7,352 nt of DNA, taken from positions 1-7,352 of the forward strand of contig JAEWEX010000166.1 in the NCBI GenBank assembly GCA_023389135.1. Direction: 5' to 3'. The notes beneath the pieces are model-generated. The model saw only the letters and a list, made by a program, of their open reading frames with translations. It made no database searches and was not told where the DNA came from. Source of the DNA: Pseudomonadota bacterium (GTDB taxonomy: Bacteria > Pseudomonadota > Alphaproteobacteria > Rhizobiales > Methylopilaceae). This document shows, one piece after another, positions 1 to 5,734 of the stretch (position 1 is the stretch's first letter; every line of letters begins with the position of its first letter). A program made the translations under genes and the position numbers.

Positions 1-170
1 GCAGACCACCGGCGGCATCCCCTCTCCCCCTGCGGGAGAGGGTTAGGGTGAGGGGTCGGAACGACCGGGTGATGTGGCAGCCCGGCGGAACCGTTGCGGC
101 CCATCCCCAGCGACCTCGGCTGCGGCACGGACCCCTCACCCCGACCCTCTCCCGCAAGGGGAGAGGGGGC
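1..170. repeat. REPIN-like inverted pair of REP palindromes, copy A
   Basis: Two hairpin-forming palindromes lie head to head. The first has 9-bp arms CCCTCTCCC (20-28) and GGGAGAGGG (34-42) around a 5-nt loop. The second has the same arms at 145-153 and 159-167. Next to each hairpin sits an arm that pairs with the other: TTAGGGTGAGGGGT (43-56) against ACCCCTCACCCCGA (131-144). The whole block can therefore fold as one long cruciform. The inner spacer carries a small stem GGTCG-GAA-CGACC (54-66). The block recurs at 216-386 with about five substitutions and one 1-base indel. It starts at the window edge, so its left boundary is unknown. Repeats of this CCCTCACCC/CCCTCTCCC type are known between genes in many alphaproteobacteria. 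Bases 171-215, between the copies, are G-rich and hold nothing I recognise. Confidence 0.85.
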
Positions 171-215
171 GGATCGAGGGGGGCGCGGCGGCGCGGGTAG
201 AGGCTACCTGTCGAT

Positions 216-386
216 GCAGACCACCGCCCGCATCCCCTCTCCCCCTGCGGGAGAGGGCTAGGGTGAGGGGTCGGAACGACCGGGTGATGTGGCAGCCCGG
301 CGGAACCGTTGCGGCCCATGCCCCGGCGACCTCGGCTGCGGAACGGACCCCTCACCCCGACCCTCTCCCGCAAGGGGAGAGGGGGC
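216..386. repeat. REPIN-like inverted pair of REP palindromes, copy B
   Basis: This is the second copy of the block at 1-170, in direct orientation with a period of 215-216 bp. Hairpin 1 is at 235-257 and hairpin 2 at 361-383, with the same 9-bp arms. Differences from copy A are few: GGCGGC versus GCCCGC near the left end, TTAGGG versus CTAGGG, one inserted base plus a substitution near 320, and one substitution near 345. The similarity includes the spacer between the palindromes, so the whole unit was duplicated rather than two REPs arising separately. Its right end (386) touches the point where IS5-transposase similarity stops (389). Confidence 0.85.
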
Positions 387-388
387 GT

Positions 389-616
389 TGGACCGCCGGC
401 GCTCGCCAGGGCATGGAAGAGACCGACCCAGACGCCCCTGGCGGCCCAGCGGACATAGCGGTTGCAGAGCGTCTTGCGTGGCCCGTGGTCGGGCGGCGCA
501 TCGATCCGGCGCCCGCCGGACTTCAGGACATGGACGATGTCGCCGATCACCCGGCGGTCGTCAACACGAGGCTTGCCACGCGTCTCGGCAATGTGCTGCA
601 GGTTTTCCTGCCCTCG
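389..616 (-). pseudogene. IS5-family transposase remnant (N-terminal part)
   Basis: Translated on the minus strand, the stretch from 616 down to 389 reads through about 76 codons with recognisable IS5-family blocks: RVDDRRVIGDIVHVLKSGG, then APPDHGPRKTLCNRYVRWAA, then GVWVGLFHALASAGG. These match the N-terminal domain that precedes the DDE catalytic core (typically RVDDRRVISGI...YGPxKTLYNRFxRW...FxALA). The catalytic aspartates and glutamate are absent, because similarity ends at 389 where the REPIN copy begins. An in-frame TAG (617-619) interrupts the reading frame upstream. The frame continues open to 826 but shows no convincing transposase motif there. This is a dead fragment, not a functional insertion sequence. 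I saw no terminal inverted repeats or target duplication. Confidence 0.75.
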
Positions 617-619
617 CTA

Positions 620-844
620 TCGCAGGACCAATGGATCAATGGGAAGCCCATCACTATGATGCCTTTCCCCGATCCCGGGTCGCTTGATGCCGGCCGCTAC
701 GGCCGCCCCGGCGCTAAGGTCGAACACCTTACGGATCGCGAACCCGTCAAGGGCGAGAAGGTGCCGGCGGCTTCTGGGTTCGACGCGGTTGCACACCGCG
801 CCCGACGCGGAGGAGTGATCACACACGTCGAATTAATGGTCCTA
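620..844. other. Intergenic stretch with no recognisable gene
   Basis: Between the IS5 remnant and the promoter of the two-gene unit I see no convincing coding region. Open frames exist on both strands (plus 74-859, minus 617-826), but their predicted proteins show no family motif. The plus frame also runs through both repeats and antisense to the transposase remnant. The stretch may contain more decayed IS sequence upstream of the in-frame TAG at 617-619, but I cannot demonstrate it. Confidence 0.5.
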
Positions 845-873
845 TTGACACCGATTTGACAGCCGCCCATATT
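845..873 (+). promoter_or_regulatory. Candidate sigma-70 promoter of the two-gene HTH unit
   Basis: A perfect -35 hexamer TTGACA (845-850) is followed after 17 bp by CATATT (868-873), a fair -10 box. A second TTGACA lies at 856-861 but has no good -10 at the right distance. Transcription would begin near 880, giving a short leader of about 20 nt before the ATG at 903. The region is visibly more AT-rich than its surroundings. The call rests on box matches only. Confidence 0.5.
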
Positions 874-888
874 GGTTCTGTTAGAACC
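874..888. promoter_or_regulatory. Candidate operator palindrome GGTTCT-GTT-AGAACC
   Basis: Perfect 6-bp inverted arms GGTTCT (874-879) and AGAACC (883-888) are separated by GTT. The site begins immediately after the candidate -10 box and covers the expected transcription start, so a protein bound here would block transcription. The first gene downstream encodes a helix-turn-helix protein, which makes autorepression the simplest reading. Classical MerR activators instead bind between -35 and -10 across a 19-20 bp spacer, which is not the arrangement here. Confidence 0.45.
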
Positions 889-902
889 GAATTGGACTCG
901 CA

Positions 903-1415
903 ATGGACCAAACAGTCACAACGGCGAGGGCGGCGGAAATCGTCGCCATCGGATATGAGGGTTTGCGCTCGTATCTGAAGCGGGGATTGCTCGGCTCAAG
1001 CGGATTAATGGCACCGTTTGTTCACCCCAATTCACCCGCTCCCGATCTCAGCCGGGTCCGCGCGAAATGGAAGCGCTTTGGCGTCGTCGATCTCTGCCTC
1101 ATGCGGCTCGCCAAGCAGCTGATCGATCTAGGCCTCTCGTTCGAACAGGCAAATGGTATCGCGTCGCGTGACGAGGTCCGGAAAATCCTGGCACGTGATC
1201 GCGACACGAGCGGCGCGACCTTGATGGCTTGGCCTCCTTATTACGACTTCATCGTCTTCGCCGGAGACGATCTGCGGCATCTTCCCGACCGACTGGCCGA
1301 GGTGGGCGACGTGGCGGTGCTCGTGCAGCTGGATCGTATCGCGGATCATGTTCGCTCCGAGATCGACAAAGGCACCGACGTCCTTGCCCCAGCAATGGCC
1401 GCAGAGGATCAGTGA
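903..1415 (+). CDS. MerR-type helix-turn-helix protein, putative regulator or antitoxin
   Basis: This 170-aa soluble protein has an N-terminal region (about residues 7-32, TARAAEIVAIGYEGLRSYLK then RGLL) that resembles a MerR/excisionase winged HTH. After an insertion rich in P and S, a second block (about 58-85, RFGVVDLCLMRLAKQLIDLG then LSFEQANGI) matches the helix that follows in MerR proteins (RY..D...L..I..L..LGLS..EI). The C-terminal half (about 86-170) shows no effector domain I recognise and no metal-binding cysteine cluster. The ATG is preceded by only a weak GGA (894-896), with short spacing to the predicted transcription start. The next gene begins inside this gene's stop codon (GTGA), so the two are translationally coupled. 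DNA binding and autoregulation at the palindrome 874-888 are inferred. A conventional MerR regulator of unknown target is the alternative. Confidence 0.7.
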   Translation: MDQTVTTARAAEIVAIGYEGLRSYLKRGLLGSSGLMAPFVHPNSPAPDLSRVRAKWKRFGVVDLCLMRLAKQLIDLGLSFEQANGIASRDEVRKILARDRDTSGATLMAWPPYYDFIVFAGDDLRHLPDRLAEVGDVAVLVQLDRIADHVRSEIDKGTDVLAPAMAAEDQ

Positions 1416-2230
1416 CGCGGCTGATCGACGTCTGGAACCTCGACACGTTCGACGCTTCGCTCATGCGCGAACTGCAGAATGAGCGGCAACTCCTTGTCGA
1501 TTACTTTACGACGGATCGAGCGAACTATCTGGCGCGTGAGGCATCCGACCGTCGTGGTCCGCCTCCGTCAAATCCGTTCGCCAGCGCTTTTTACCGGTTC
1601 GCCGAAGGGTTGATGCCTGCGATGGAGATCCGGACAATCCGGGCGTGGCACTACACCCGGATGACGAATTCGGAAGTGGAAAGCGCCAGGCAACGCGGTC
1701 TGTATCCTGCCACCTTGGCCACCCTTCGCGCGCGGCTCGATGACCTCGTCGCGGCAGCCGACCTGACTGCTGAGGAAGCCAGCGCAGTTTTTGAAGCAAG
1801 CCCATTCCAGAGTGATCGGCTCGGTTCCCGCAGCGGCAAGTTCTGGATGACATCGCACCCACAGCGCATCGATGACAGTGGTGTCACATCGCTCTTGGCC
1901 CATTGGGGCGGAGAATCCGCCTACTTCAATCACGCCGAAGGCGAACTCCTGGACAAGTTGTCGATCATCGGCGTCCCACGGGTGCTTGAGATCGCGGTGC
2001 CTGTTGCGCTGACACCAGACGCATATTCCGCGGCAAAGGCCGTGATCCATCTTTATGCCCGCTCGCTTGACTGCCATGCCGACTGGGGCGGGTTCGACCT
2101 CTACGCCCACGCTCGTCTGGGCCCTCACGCCCTCCTGCGCGTGCACAGCGCTGGCGAACGCGATTTTGCCCGCCTGGCCAGGGGCTACCCCGTCGATTTT
2201 CGCGATCAGTATGGAGCCGAAGGCGGATGA
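1412..2230 (+). CDS. Protein of unknown function, possible ADP-ribosyltransferase-like partner of the HTH protein
   Basis: This 272-aa protein has no signal peptide or membrane segment. I chose the GTG at 1412 because it overlaps the upstream TGA (1413-1415) and has AGAGG (1403-1407) four bases before it. The same frame stays open further upstream to an ATG at 1229, but that part lies inside the first gene. The first ~70 residues are a charged, probably helical lead. From residue 79 the sequence reads W-H80-Y81-T82, followed by GL at 96-97, then GKFWMTSHP (142-150), HWGGE (164-168) with AYF (170-172), PRVLEIAVPV (189-198) and FDLY (228-231). An HYT followed about 15 residues later by GL resembles the opening of DarT/PARP-type ADP-ribosyltransferase folds, but I see no definite catalytic glutamate, and D229 or E168 are only guesses. 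Function is therefore unassigned. The dyad layout fits a toxin-antitoxin-like or defence pair, by inference. Confidence 0.6.
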   Translation: MTRLIDVWNLDTFDASLMRELQNERQLLVDYFTTDRANYLAREASDRRGPPPSNPFASAFYRFAEGLMPAMEIRTIRAWHYTRMTNSEVESARQRGLYPATLATLRARLDDLVAAADLTAEEASAVFEASPFQSDRLGSRSGKFWMTSHPQRIDDSGVTSLLAHWGGESAYFNHAEGELLDKLSIIGVPRVLEIAVPVALTPDAYSAAKAVIHLYARSLDCHADWGGFDLYAHARLGPHALLRVHSAGERDFARLARGYPVDFRDQYGAEGG

Positions 2231-2315
2231 ACCGCTACGCAATCGTGACCTGCACCGCGTACGACGTTCGCGGAGCGTCGCTGTAGGGCAGACTTTGCGC
2301 GTCCTGGGAGCGACG

Positions 2316-2355
2316 GGCTCGTTTTGGGGGGAAAGCTTTCCCCTGCGACCGAGCC
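2316..2355. terminator. Symmetrical hairpin between convergent genes, candidate bidirectional terminator
   Basis: A perfect 16-bp palindrome GGGGAAAGCTTTCCCC (2328-2343) is flanked at equal distance by a second pair of arms, GGCTCG (2316-2321) and CGAGCC (2350-2355). Both share the centre 2335/2336. The structure lies between the stop of the plus-strand gene (2230) and the stop of the minus-strand epimerase (2356-2358), where a shared terminator is expected. No clear T-run follows on either strand, so it is not a textbook intrinsic terminator. Apart from this hairpin, bases 2231-2315 hold nothing I recognise. Confidence 0.4.
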
Positions 2356-3282
2356 TTAAGCGTCGACCCGCTTCCGGTGGATGGCCATGGTGCGGGCGAC
2401 CCCCTCGCGCAGCGGGACCGCCGGCCAGTCGCCGATCAGCGTGCGCAGGGGGGTGTTGTCGAGCGCGATGTCGGGCGCGGCGCGCGCCACCGCCGACGGC
2501 GCGATCCGCGCGTCCGGCTCCGCCTCGGAGATGGCGGCCAGCACGTCGTCCACGGTCTCGACCCTTGTCGTCACGTCCGACACCACGGGACGTTCCGGCG
2601 CGGCGTCGAGGCAGCGGATCATGACGTCCACGATCTCGCCCACATACTGGAAGCTCATGGCGCCGGCGAAGGGCATGGCGTAGGCCTGCCCCAGCGCCGC
2701 GGCGCGGATCGCCTCGGAGACCGCCGCGGTCTCGCCGCCGGCGCGGCCGTAGCCGTAGACCACATTGGGCCGCAGCCCCACCGACGTGATGCCGTGGTCG
2801 AGGAAGTAGACCTTGGAGATGTCCTCCACGGCGCGCTTGGTGACGCCGTAGATGTTGGCGGGGGAGCGCAGCTCGCCGCGCGGGTGGGAGGCGATGGAGC
2901 TGGTGTAGAGCATGCCGGCGATGCCGCGGCGGCGCGCCGCCTCCAGCACGTTGACGTGGCCGATGACGTTGACCGCGACGGCGCGGGCGGGATCGCGCCG
3001 GCAGTCGGGGATGGTCAGCGCCGCGAGGTGCACCACGGAGCGCGCGCCGCTTTTCTCGAACGCGGCCTCGACCGCGACAGTGTCGGTGATGTCGCCGGTC
3101 GTCCAGGACATGTCCAATGCGCGTTCGCGGCCGGCCAGGTCGGCCAGCAGGCCGCGCTCCTCGCGGCGGTCGAAGGCCGCGACGGTGCGGCCGCGCGCCA
3201 GCAGTTCCGCCGCGAGCCAGGCGCCGAGGAAGCCGCCCGCCCCCGTGATCAGCACCGGGTCCCGGTCGCCGGCCGCGCTCAT
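2356..3282 (-). CDS. NAD-dependent epimerase/dehydratase (extended SDR)
   Basis: This 308-aa cytosolic enzyme has the extended-SDR Rossmann fold. The nucleotide motif TGAGGFLG is at residues 13-20. Asp38 at the end of the second strand favours NAD over NADP. GDI at 63-65 and HLAA at 85-88 are the usual following blocks. The active site shows SS at 128-129 and YxxxK as Tyr145-GVT-Lys149. The C-terminus ends with a DWPAVPLREG-type block, as in sugar epimerases, dehydratases and uronate dehydrogenases. Length is normal for the family. The ATG start (3282-3280) overlaps the stop of the upstream SDR gene as ATGA, so the two are cotranscribed and translationally coupled. Next to a carboxylate transporter, a role in sugar-acid or hydroxy-acid catabolism is likely, but the substrate is not readable. 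It converges on the unrelated two-gene unit to its left. Confidence 0.85.
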   Translation of the reverse strand: MSAAGDRDPVLITGAGGFLGAWLAAELLARGRTVAAFDRREERGLLADLAGRERALDMSWTTGDITDTVAVEAAFEKSGARSVVHLAALTIPDCRRDPARAVAVNVIGHVNVLEAARRRGIAGMLYTSSIASHPRGELRSPANIYGVTKRAVEDISKVYFLDHGITSVGLRPNVVYGYGRAGGETAAVSEAIRAAALGQAYAMPFAGAMSFQYVGEIVDVMIRCLDAAPERPVVSDVTTRVETVDDVLAAISEAEPDARIAPSAVARAAPDIALDNTPLRTLIGDWPAVPLREGVARTMAIHRKRVDA

Positions 3283-4088
3283 GCCACCATCGCCTGTCCG
3301 CCATTGACGTCCAGCATGACGCCGTTGATGAAGCTCGCCTCCTCCGAGGCGAGGAAGGCGACCGCGGCCGCCAGTTCCTCGACGCGGCCGTGGCGGCCGA
3401 CGGGGATGCCGCGCACCATCTCGACACGTTCCTCCGGCGATTTCCGCTCCGACAGGAAGCGGTCGACCCGCTCGGTCAGGATCGCACCGGGACACACCGC
3501 ATTGCAGGTGACGCCCGCAGGTCCGAACTCCTGCGCCCATTGCAGGGTCAGCGACTGCACCGCGCCCTTGGAGGCGGCGTAGTTGGCGCCGGTGAACAGG
3601 CTGCCGAAACGGCCGGCCTTGGAGCCCAGGTTGACGATGCGTCCATAGCCGCGCTGCACCATGCCGGGCAGGACGAGGCGGCCCATCCGCACGGCGACGT
3701 CGACATTGAGCCCCATGACCCGCGACCAGTCCTCGTCGCTCTGGTCGAGGAAGCGCTGCGGCGTGTGGAGCGACCCGCCGGCATTGTTGACCAGCACGTC
3801 GATCCGGCCGAGGCGGTCCAGCGTGGCCTCAAAGGCGGCTGTGACGGCGGCGCGGTCCAGCAGGTCGATCTGCCAGAACGCGACGGCCTCCCCGGCGGCG
3901 GCGCGGGCGCCCTCGATGGCGGCGGCATCGACGTCCCACACCGCGACCCGCGCGCCCTCGCCCGCCAGTCGGGCGGCGACGCCCGCGCCAAGACCCTTGG
4001 CTCCCGCCGTCACCAGCGCGGTGCGGCCCTCGAACCTGCGGCAGCCGCCGCCATCCTGGGCCCCGGTCACGCTGCTTCCAGGGTGCAT
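3279..4088 (-). CDS. Classical SDR family oxidoreductase
   Basis: This classical short-chain dehydrogenase/reductase (269 aa from the ATG at 4088) would interconvert an alcohol and a carbonyl using NAD(P). It shows the cofactor motif TAGAKGLG (27-34, alanine in place of the first usual glycine), an acidic Asp52 after strand 2 (NAD preference), NNAG (101-104), and the catalytic tetrad Asn128, Ser156, Tyr170, Lys174 (YAASK). CPGAI and the C-terminal INGVMLDVNGG block are typical. The start is uncertain. The ATG at 4088 has no visible ribosome-binding site, whereas an in-frame GTG at 4070 has GGAAG four bases upstream and would give 263 aa, closer to the family norm of about 250. Longer extension to 4424 would run through the divergent promoter and into tctC, so I reject it. 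It is the first gene of a two-gene operon with the epimerase and is divergent from the TTT transporter. Confidence 0.87.
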   Translation of the reverse strand: MHPGSSVTGAQDGGGCRRFEGRTALVTAGAKGLGAGVAARLAGEGARVAVWDVDAAAIEGARAAAGEAVAFWQIDLLDRAAVTAAFEATLDRLGRIDVLVNNAGGSLHTPQRFLDQSDEDWSRVMGLNVDVAVRMGRLVLPGMVQRGYGRIVNLGSKAGRFGSLFTGANYAASKGAVQSLTLQWAQEFGPAGVTCNAVCPGAILTERVDRFLSERKSPEERVEMVRGIPVGRHGRVEELAAAVAFLASEEASFINGVMLDVNGGQAMVA

Positions 4089-4200
4089 GATGAGGTTGAC
4101 GAACTGGCGGATTGCATATGCGCTTCCAATCTGAAAAAATGGAACATAAATCCAATCACTGGAACACTTCAGCGTCAAGAACCATAGGGAAGGATCACCG
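4089..4200. promoter_or_regulatory. Divergent control region between SDR operon and tctCBA
   Basis: The 112-bp region is AT-richer than its flanks, with a run of six A at 4134-4139. TGGAACA occurs twice in direct orientation, at 4140-4146 and 4160-4166, exactly 20 bp (two helical turns) apart. TTCCA (4124-4128) forms an inverted pair with TGGAA (4140-4144). An 8-bp palindrome GCATATGC lies at 4114-4121. GTTCC/GGAAC half-sites are common in IclR-family operators, and an IclR gene ends at the right of the window. TTGACG occurs on the plus strand at 4096-4101, but I find no convincing -10 for either direction. The tctC ribosome-binding site AAGGA is at 4190-4194. Confidence 0.5.
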
Positions 4201-5160
4201 ATGACCCAGTTCCGCACTGTCCTGATCGCCGCGGCCGCCGCCGCAACGGTCGCCGCAGCGCCCGGCCTCGCGCAGGCATTCCCCGACAAGCCGGTGACGA
4301 TCGTCGTGCCGTTCGCCGCCGGCGGCGGCACCGACATCACGACCCGCACCATGCAGCAGCCCATGGGCGCGGCGCTGGGAGGCGACGTGGTGGTGAAGAA
4401 CACCGCCGGCGCGGGCGGCACCATCGGCGTCGCTGAGGCCGCGCGGGCCCGCGCCGATGGCTACACCGTCGCCATGGCGCCTGTCGGCCCGCTGACCACC
4501 CAGCCCCACCTGCGCAAGCTGCCCTACGACATCGATTCCTTCGAATATGTCTGCCTGGCCTATTCCGCGCCGTCGGCGCTCGCGGTCCGCAAGGATTCCG
4601 AGTTCGACACGCTCGAGGAACTGGTCGAATACGCCAAGGCCAATCCCGGCAAGCTGAACTTCGCGGTGCAGGCGATCGGCTCGATCCCCCACATGGCTGG
4701 CCTGGCGCTCGCCGACGCGGCGGGCATCCAGATGGAGTACCTGCCGGTCAATGGCGACGGCCCCGCGCTGAAGGCGCTGCTGGACGGGACGGCCGACGTG
4801 TTCGTGCCGCACATCTCGTTCCTGACCACCAACAAGGACCAGATCAAGTCGCTCGGCATCCTGCAGCCCGAGCGGCTGGAGGGCATGGCCGACCTGCCCA
4901 CCGCCAAGGAGCAGGGCTACGACCTCGACTTCCCGATCTGGGGCGGGCTCGTGGTGCCGAAGGACACGCCGGCGGACGCGGTGGCCAAGCTGGACGAAGG
5001 CTGCAAGGCCGCAATCGACTCCGAGCCGTTCCAGAAGTACATGGCCACGCTCGGCCAGCCCACCGCCTACATGAACGCCGCCGACTTCGCGGACTTCGTG
5101 AAGCGCCAGTACGACCAGAACAAGCGCCTTCTGGAAATCGCCGGTCTCCGGCAGGAGTAA
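4201..5160 (+). CDS. tctC: Tripartite tricarboxylate transporter periplasmic binding protein (TctC/Bug family)
   Basis: This 319-aa extracytoplasmic receptor binds a carboxylate-type ligand in the periplasm and delivers it to TctAB. A Sec signal peptide occupies residues 1-26 (arginine at 5, hydrophobic alanine-rich core, cleavage after AQA). The mature protein starts with FPDKPVTIVVPF, then AAGGGTDI (39-46) with the family's ligand-contact Asp45, and NTAGAGGTIG (67-76), the second hallmark of the Bug/TctC fold. The remainder (LRKLPYDI, NPGKLNF, DGTADVF, GLVVPKDTP) follows the family order, and the length is typical. The ATG has AAGGA six bases upstream. It is the first gene of tctCBA, divergent from the SDR pair. 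The ligand cannot be predicted, because Bug proteins bind citrate, tartrate, glutamate, terephthalate and others. Confidence 0.93.
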   Translation: MTQFRTVLIAAAAAATVAAAPGLAQAFPDKPVTIVVPFAAGGGTDITTRTMQQPMGAALGGDVVVKNTAGAGGTIGVAEAARARADGYTVAMAPVGPLTTQPHLRKLPYDIDSFEYVCLAYSAPSALAVRKDSEFDTLEELVEYAKANPGKLNFAVQAIGSIPHMAGLALADAAGIQMEYLPVNGDGPALKALLDGTADVFVPHISFLTTNKDQIKSLGILQPERLEGMADLPTAKEQGYDLDFPIWGGLVVPKDTPADAVAKLDEGCKAAIDSEPFQKYMATLGQPTAYMNAADFADFVKRQYDQNKRLLEIAGLRQE

Positions 5161-5211
5161 GCTGCTTCCGGGCGGGGCGGGGCGGCCTGTTCCGAAAGGG
5201 ACCGGACGCGC

Positions 5212-5236
5212 CGGCCTGCCCGGTAAGGCAAGGCCG
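5212..5236 (+). promoter_or_regulatory. Stable mRNA hairpin in the tctC-tctB gap
   Basis: In the 96-bp gap after tctC, CGGCCTGCC (5212-5220) pairs with GGC (5227-5229) plus AGGCCG (5231-5236), leaving one bulged A (5230) and a six-base loop CGGTAA. That is a 9-bp stem of mostly G-C pairs. A smaller GNRA-like hairpin GTTCC-GAAA-GGGAC sits just upstream (5189-5202). No T-run follows, so it is not an intrinsic terminator. A stem here could protect the tctC message from 3' decay and give more binding protein than membrane subunits, a pattern known for binding-protein operons. This role is inference. Confidence 0.4.
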
Positions 5237-5256
5237 ATGTCCTGGAGGCGGGAAAG

Positions 5257-5724
5257 ATGATCGAGATACCCAGGCGGTTCGGCCCGGTCGCGGTCGCGCT
5301 GGCCTTCATGGCGCTGGCGGCCCTCCTGATGGGCGAGACGTTCCGCGACGAATACCACCAGAGCCGTGCGGGCTACGCCATGGGTCCGGCGTTCTATCCG
5401 CGCATCGTGCTCGCGCTGATCATGGCAATGGCGGTCCTGGTCGTCGTCGATGCCTTCCGTGGCGAGGGCGGGCGGGTGCGTCTCGACGGTCTCGGACGGG
5501 TGCTGGGGCTGGTCGGCATCACCATCGCCTACGGCATCGGGATCGGGATCCTCGGCTTCGCCATCTCCAGCATCGTGTTCGTGATCGCCACCGCCTTGGT
5601 GCTGGGCTACCGCCGCCTGGAGATCGTCGTTCCGGTGGCGGTCGCCTATGCCTTCGGCGTCTGGGCGCTGTTCCAGAAGGTGCTGCTGATCATCCTGCCC
5701 TCCTCCCCCTGGTTCAGTTTCTGA
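5257..5724 (+). CDS. tctB: Tripartite tricarboxylate transporter small membrane subunit TctB
   Basis: This 155-aa integral membrane protein is the poorly conserved small subunit of the TTT transporter and acts with TctA in the inner membrane. Hydrophobic segments fit four to five helices: about 8-26, 50-66, 84-103, 104-119 and 127-150. Between the first two lies a GPAFYPR motif (43-49), characteristic of TctB proteins (G..FFP/FYP after the first helix). The C-terminus ends LLIILPSSPW, also usual. Length is typical. The ATG is preceded by GGAGG (5244-5248), eight bases away. It lies 96 bp after tctC and 10 bp before tctA, which places it in the same operon. Confidence 0.88.
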   Translation: MIEIPRRFGPVAVALAFMALAALLMGETFRDEYHQSRAGYAMGPAFYPRIVLALIMAMAVLVVVDAFRGEGGRVRLDGLGRVLGLVGITIAYGIGIGILGFAISSIVFVIATALVLGYRRLEIVVPVAVAYAFGVWALFQKVLLIILPSSPWFSF

Positions 5725-5734
5725 GGCGCGCGAC

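Noticed and set aside
1..386. CRISPR array
   Set aside because: There are only two long (~170 bp) repeats with internal palindromes and no regular short spacers. They fit REPIN elements instead.
74..859. Plus-strand open frame of 261 codons
   Set aside because: It runs through parts of both REPIN copies, giving a repeated peptide (TPHPDPLPQGERG), and then antisense to the IS5 remnant. No family motif is seen, so it is an artefact of GC-rich sequence.
1229..1411. N-terminal extension of the 272-aa protein to the ATG at 1229
   Set aside because: This part lies wholly inside the HTH gene in another frame and reads as arginine-rich low-complexity sequence. The GTG at 1412 has a better ribosome-binding site and the usual coupled overlap.
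1568..3427. Minus-strand open frame of 619 codons
   Set aside because: It is an arginine/proline-rich out-of-frame shadow of the epimerase, continuing antisense to the 272-aa gene. It shows no domain.
4089..4424. Upstream extension of the SDR to an ATG at 4424
   Set aside because: It would cover the divergent promoter region and the first part of tctC, and the added residues lie outside the SDR fold.
5212..5256. Intrinsic terminator after tctC
   Set aside because: The hairpin is strong, but no T-run follows and tctB starts shortly after with a good ribosome-binding site.
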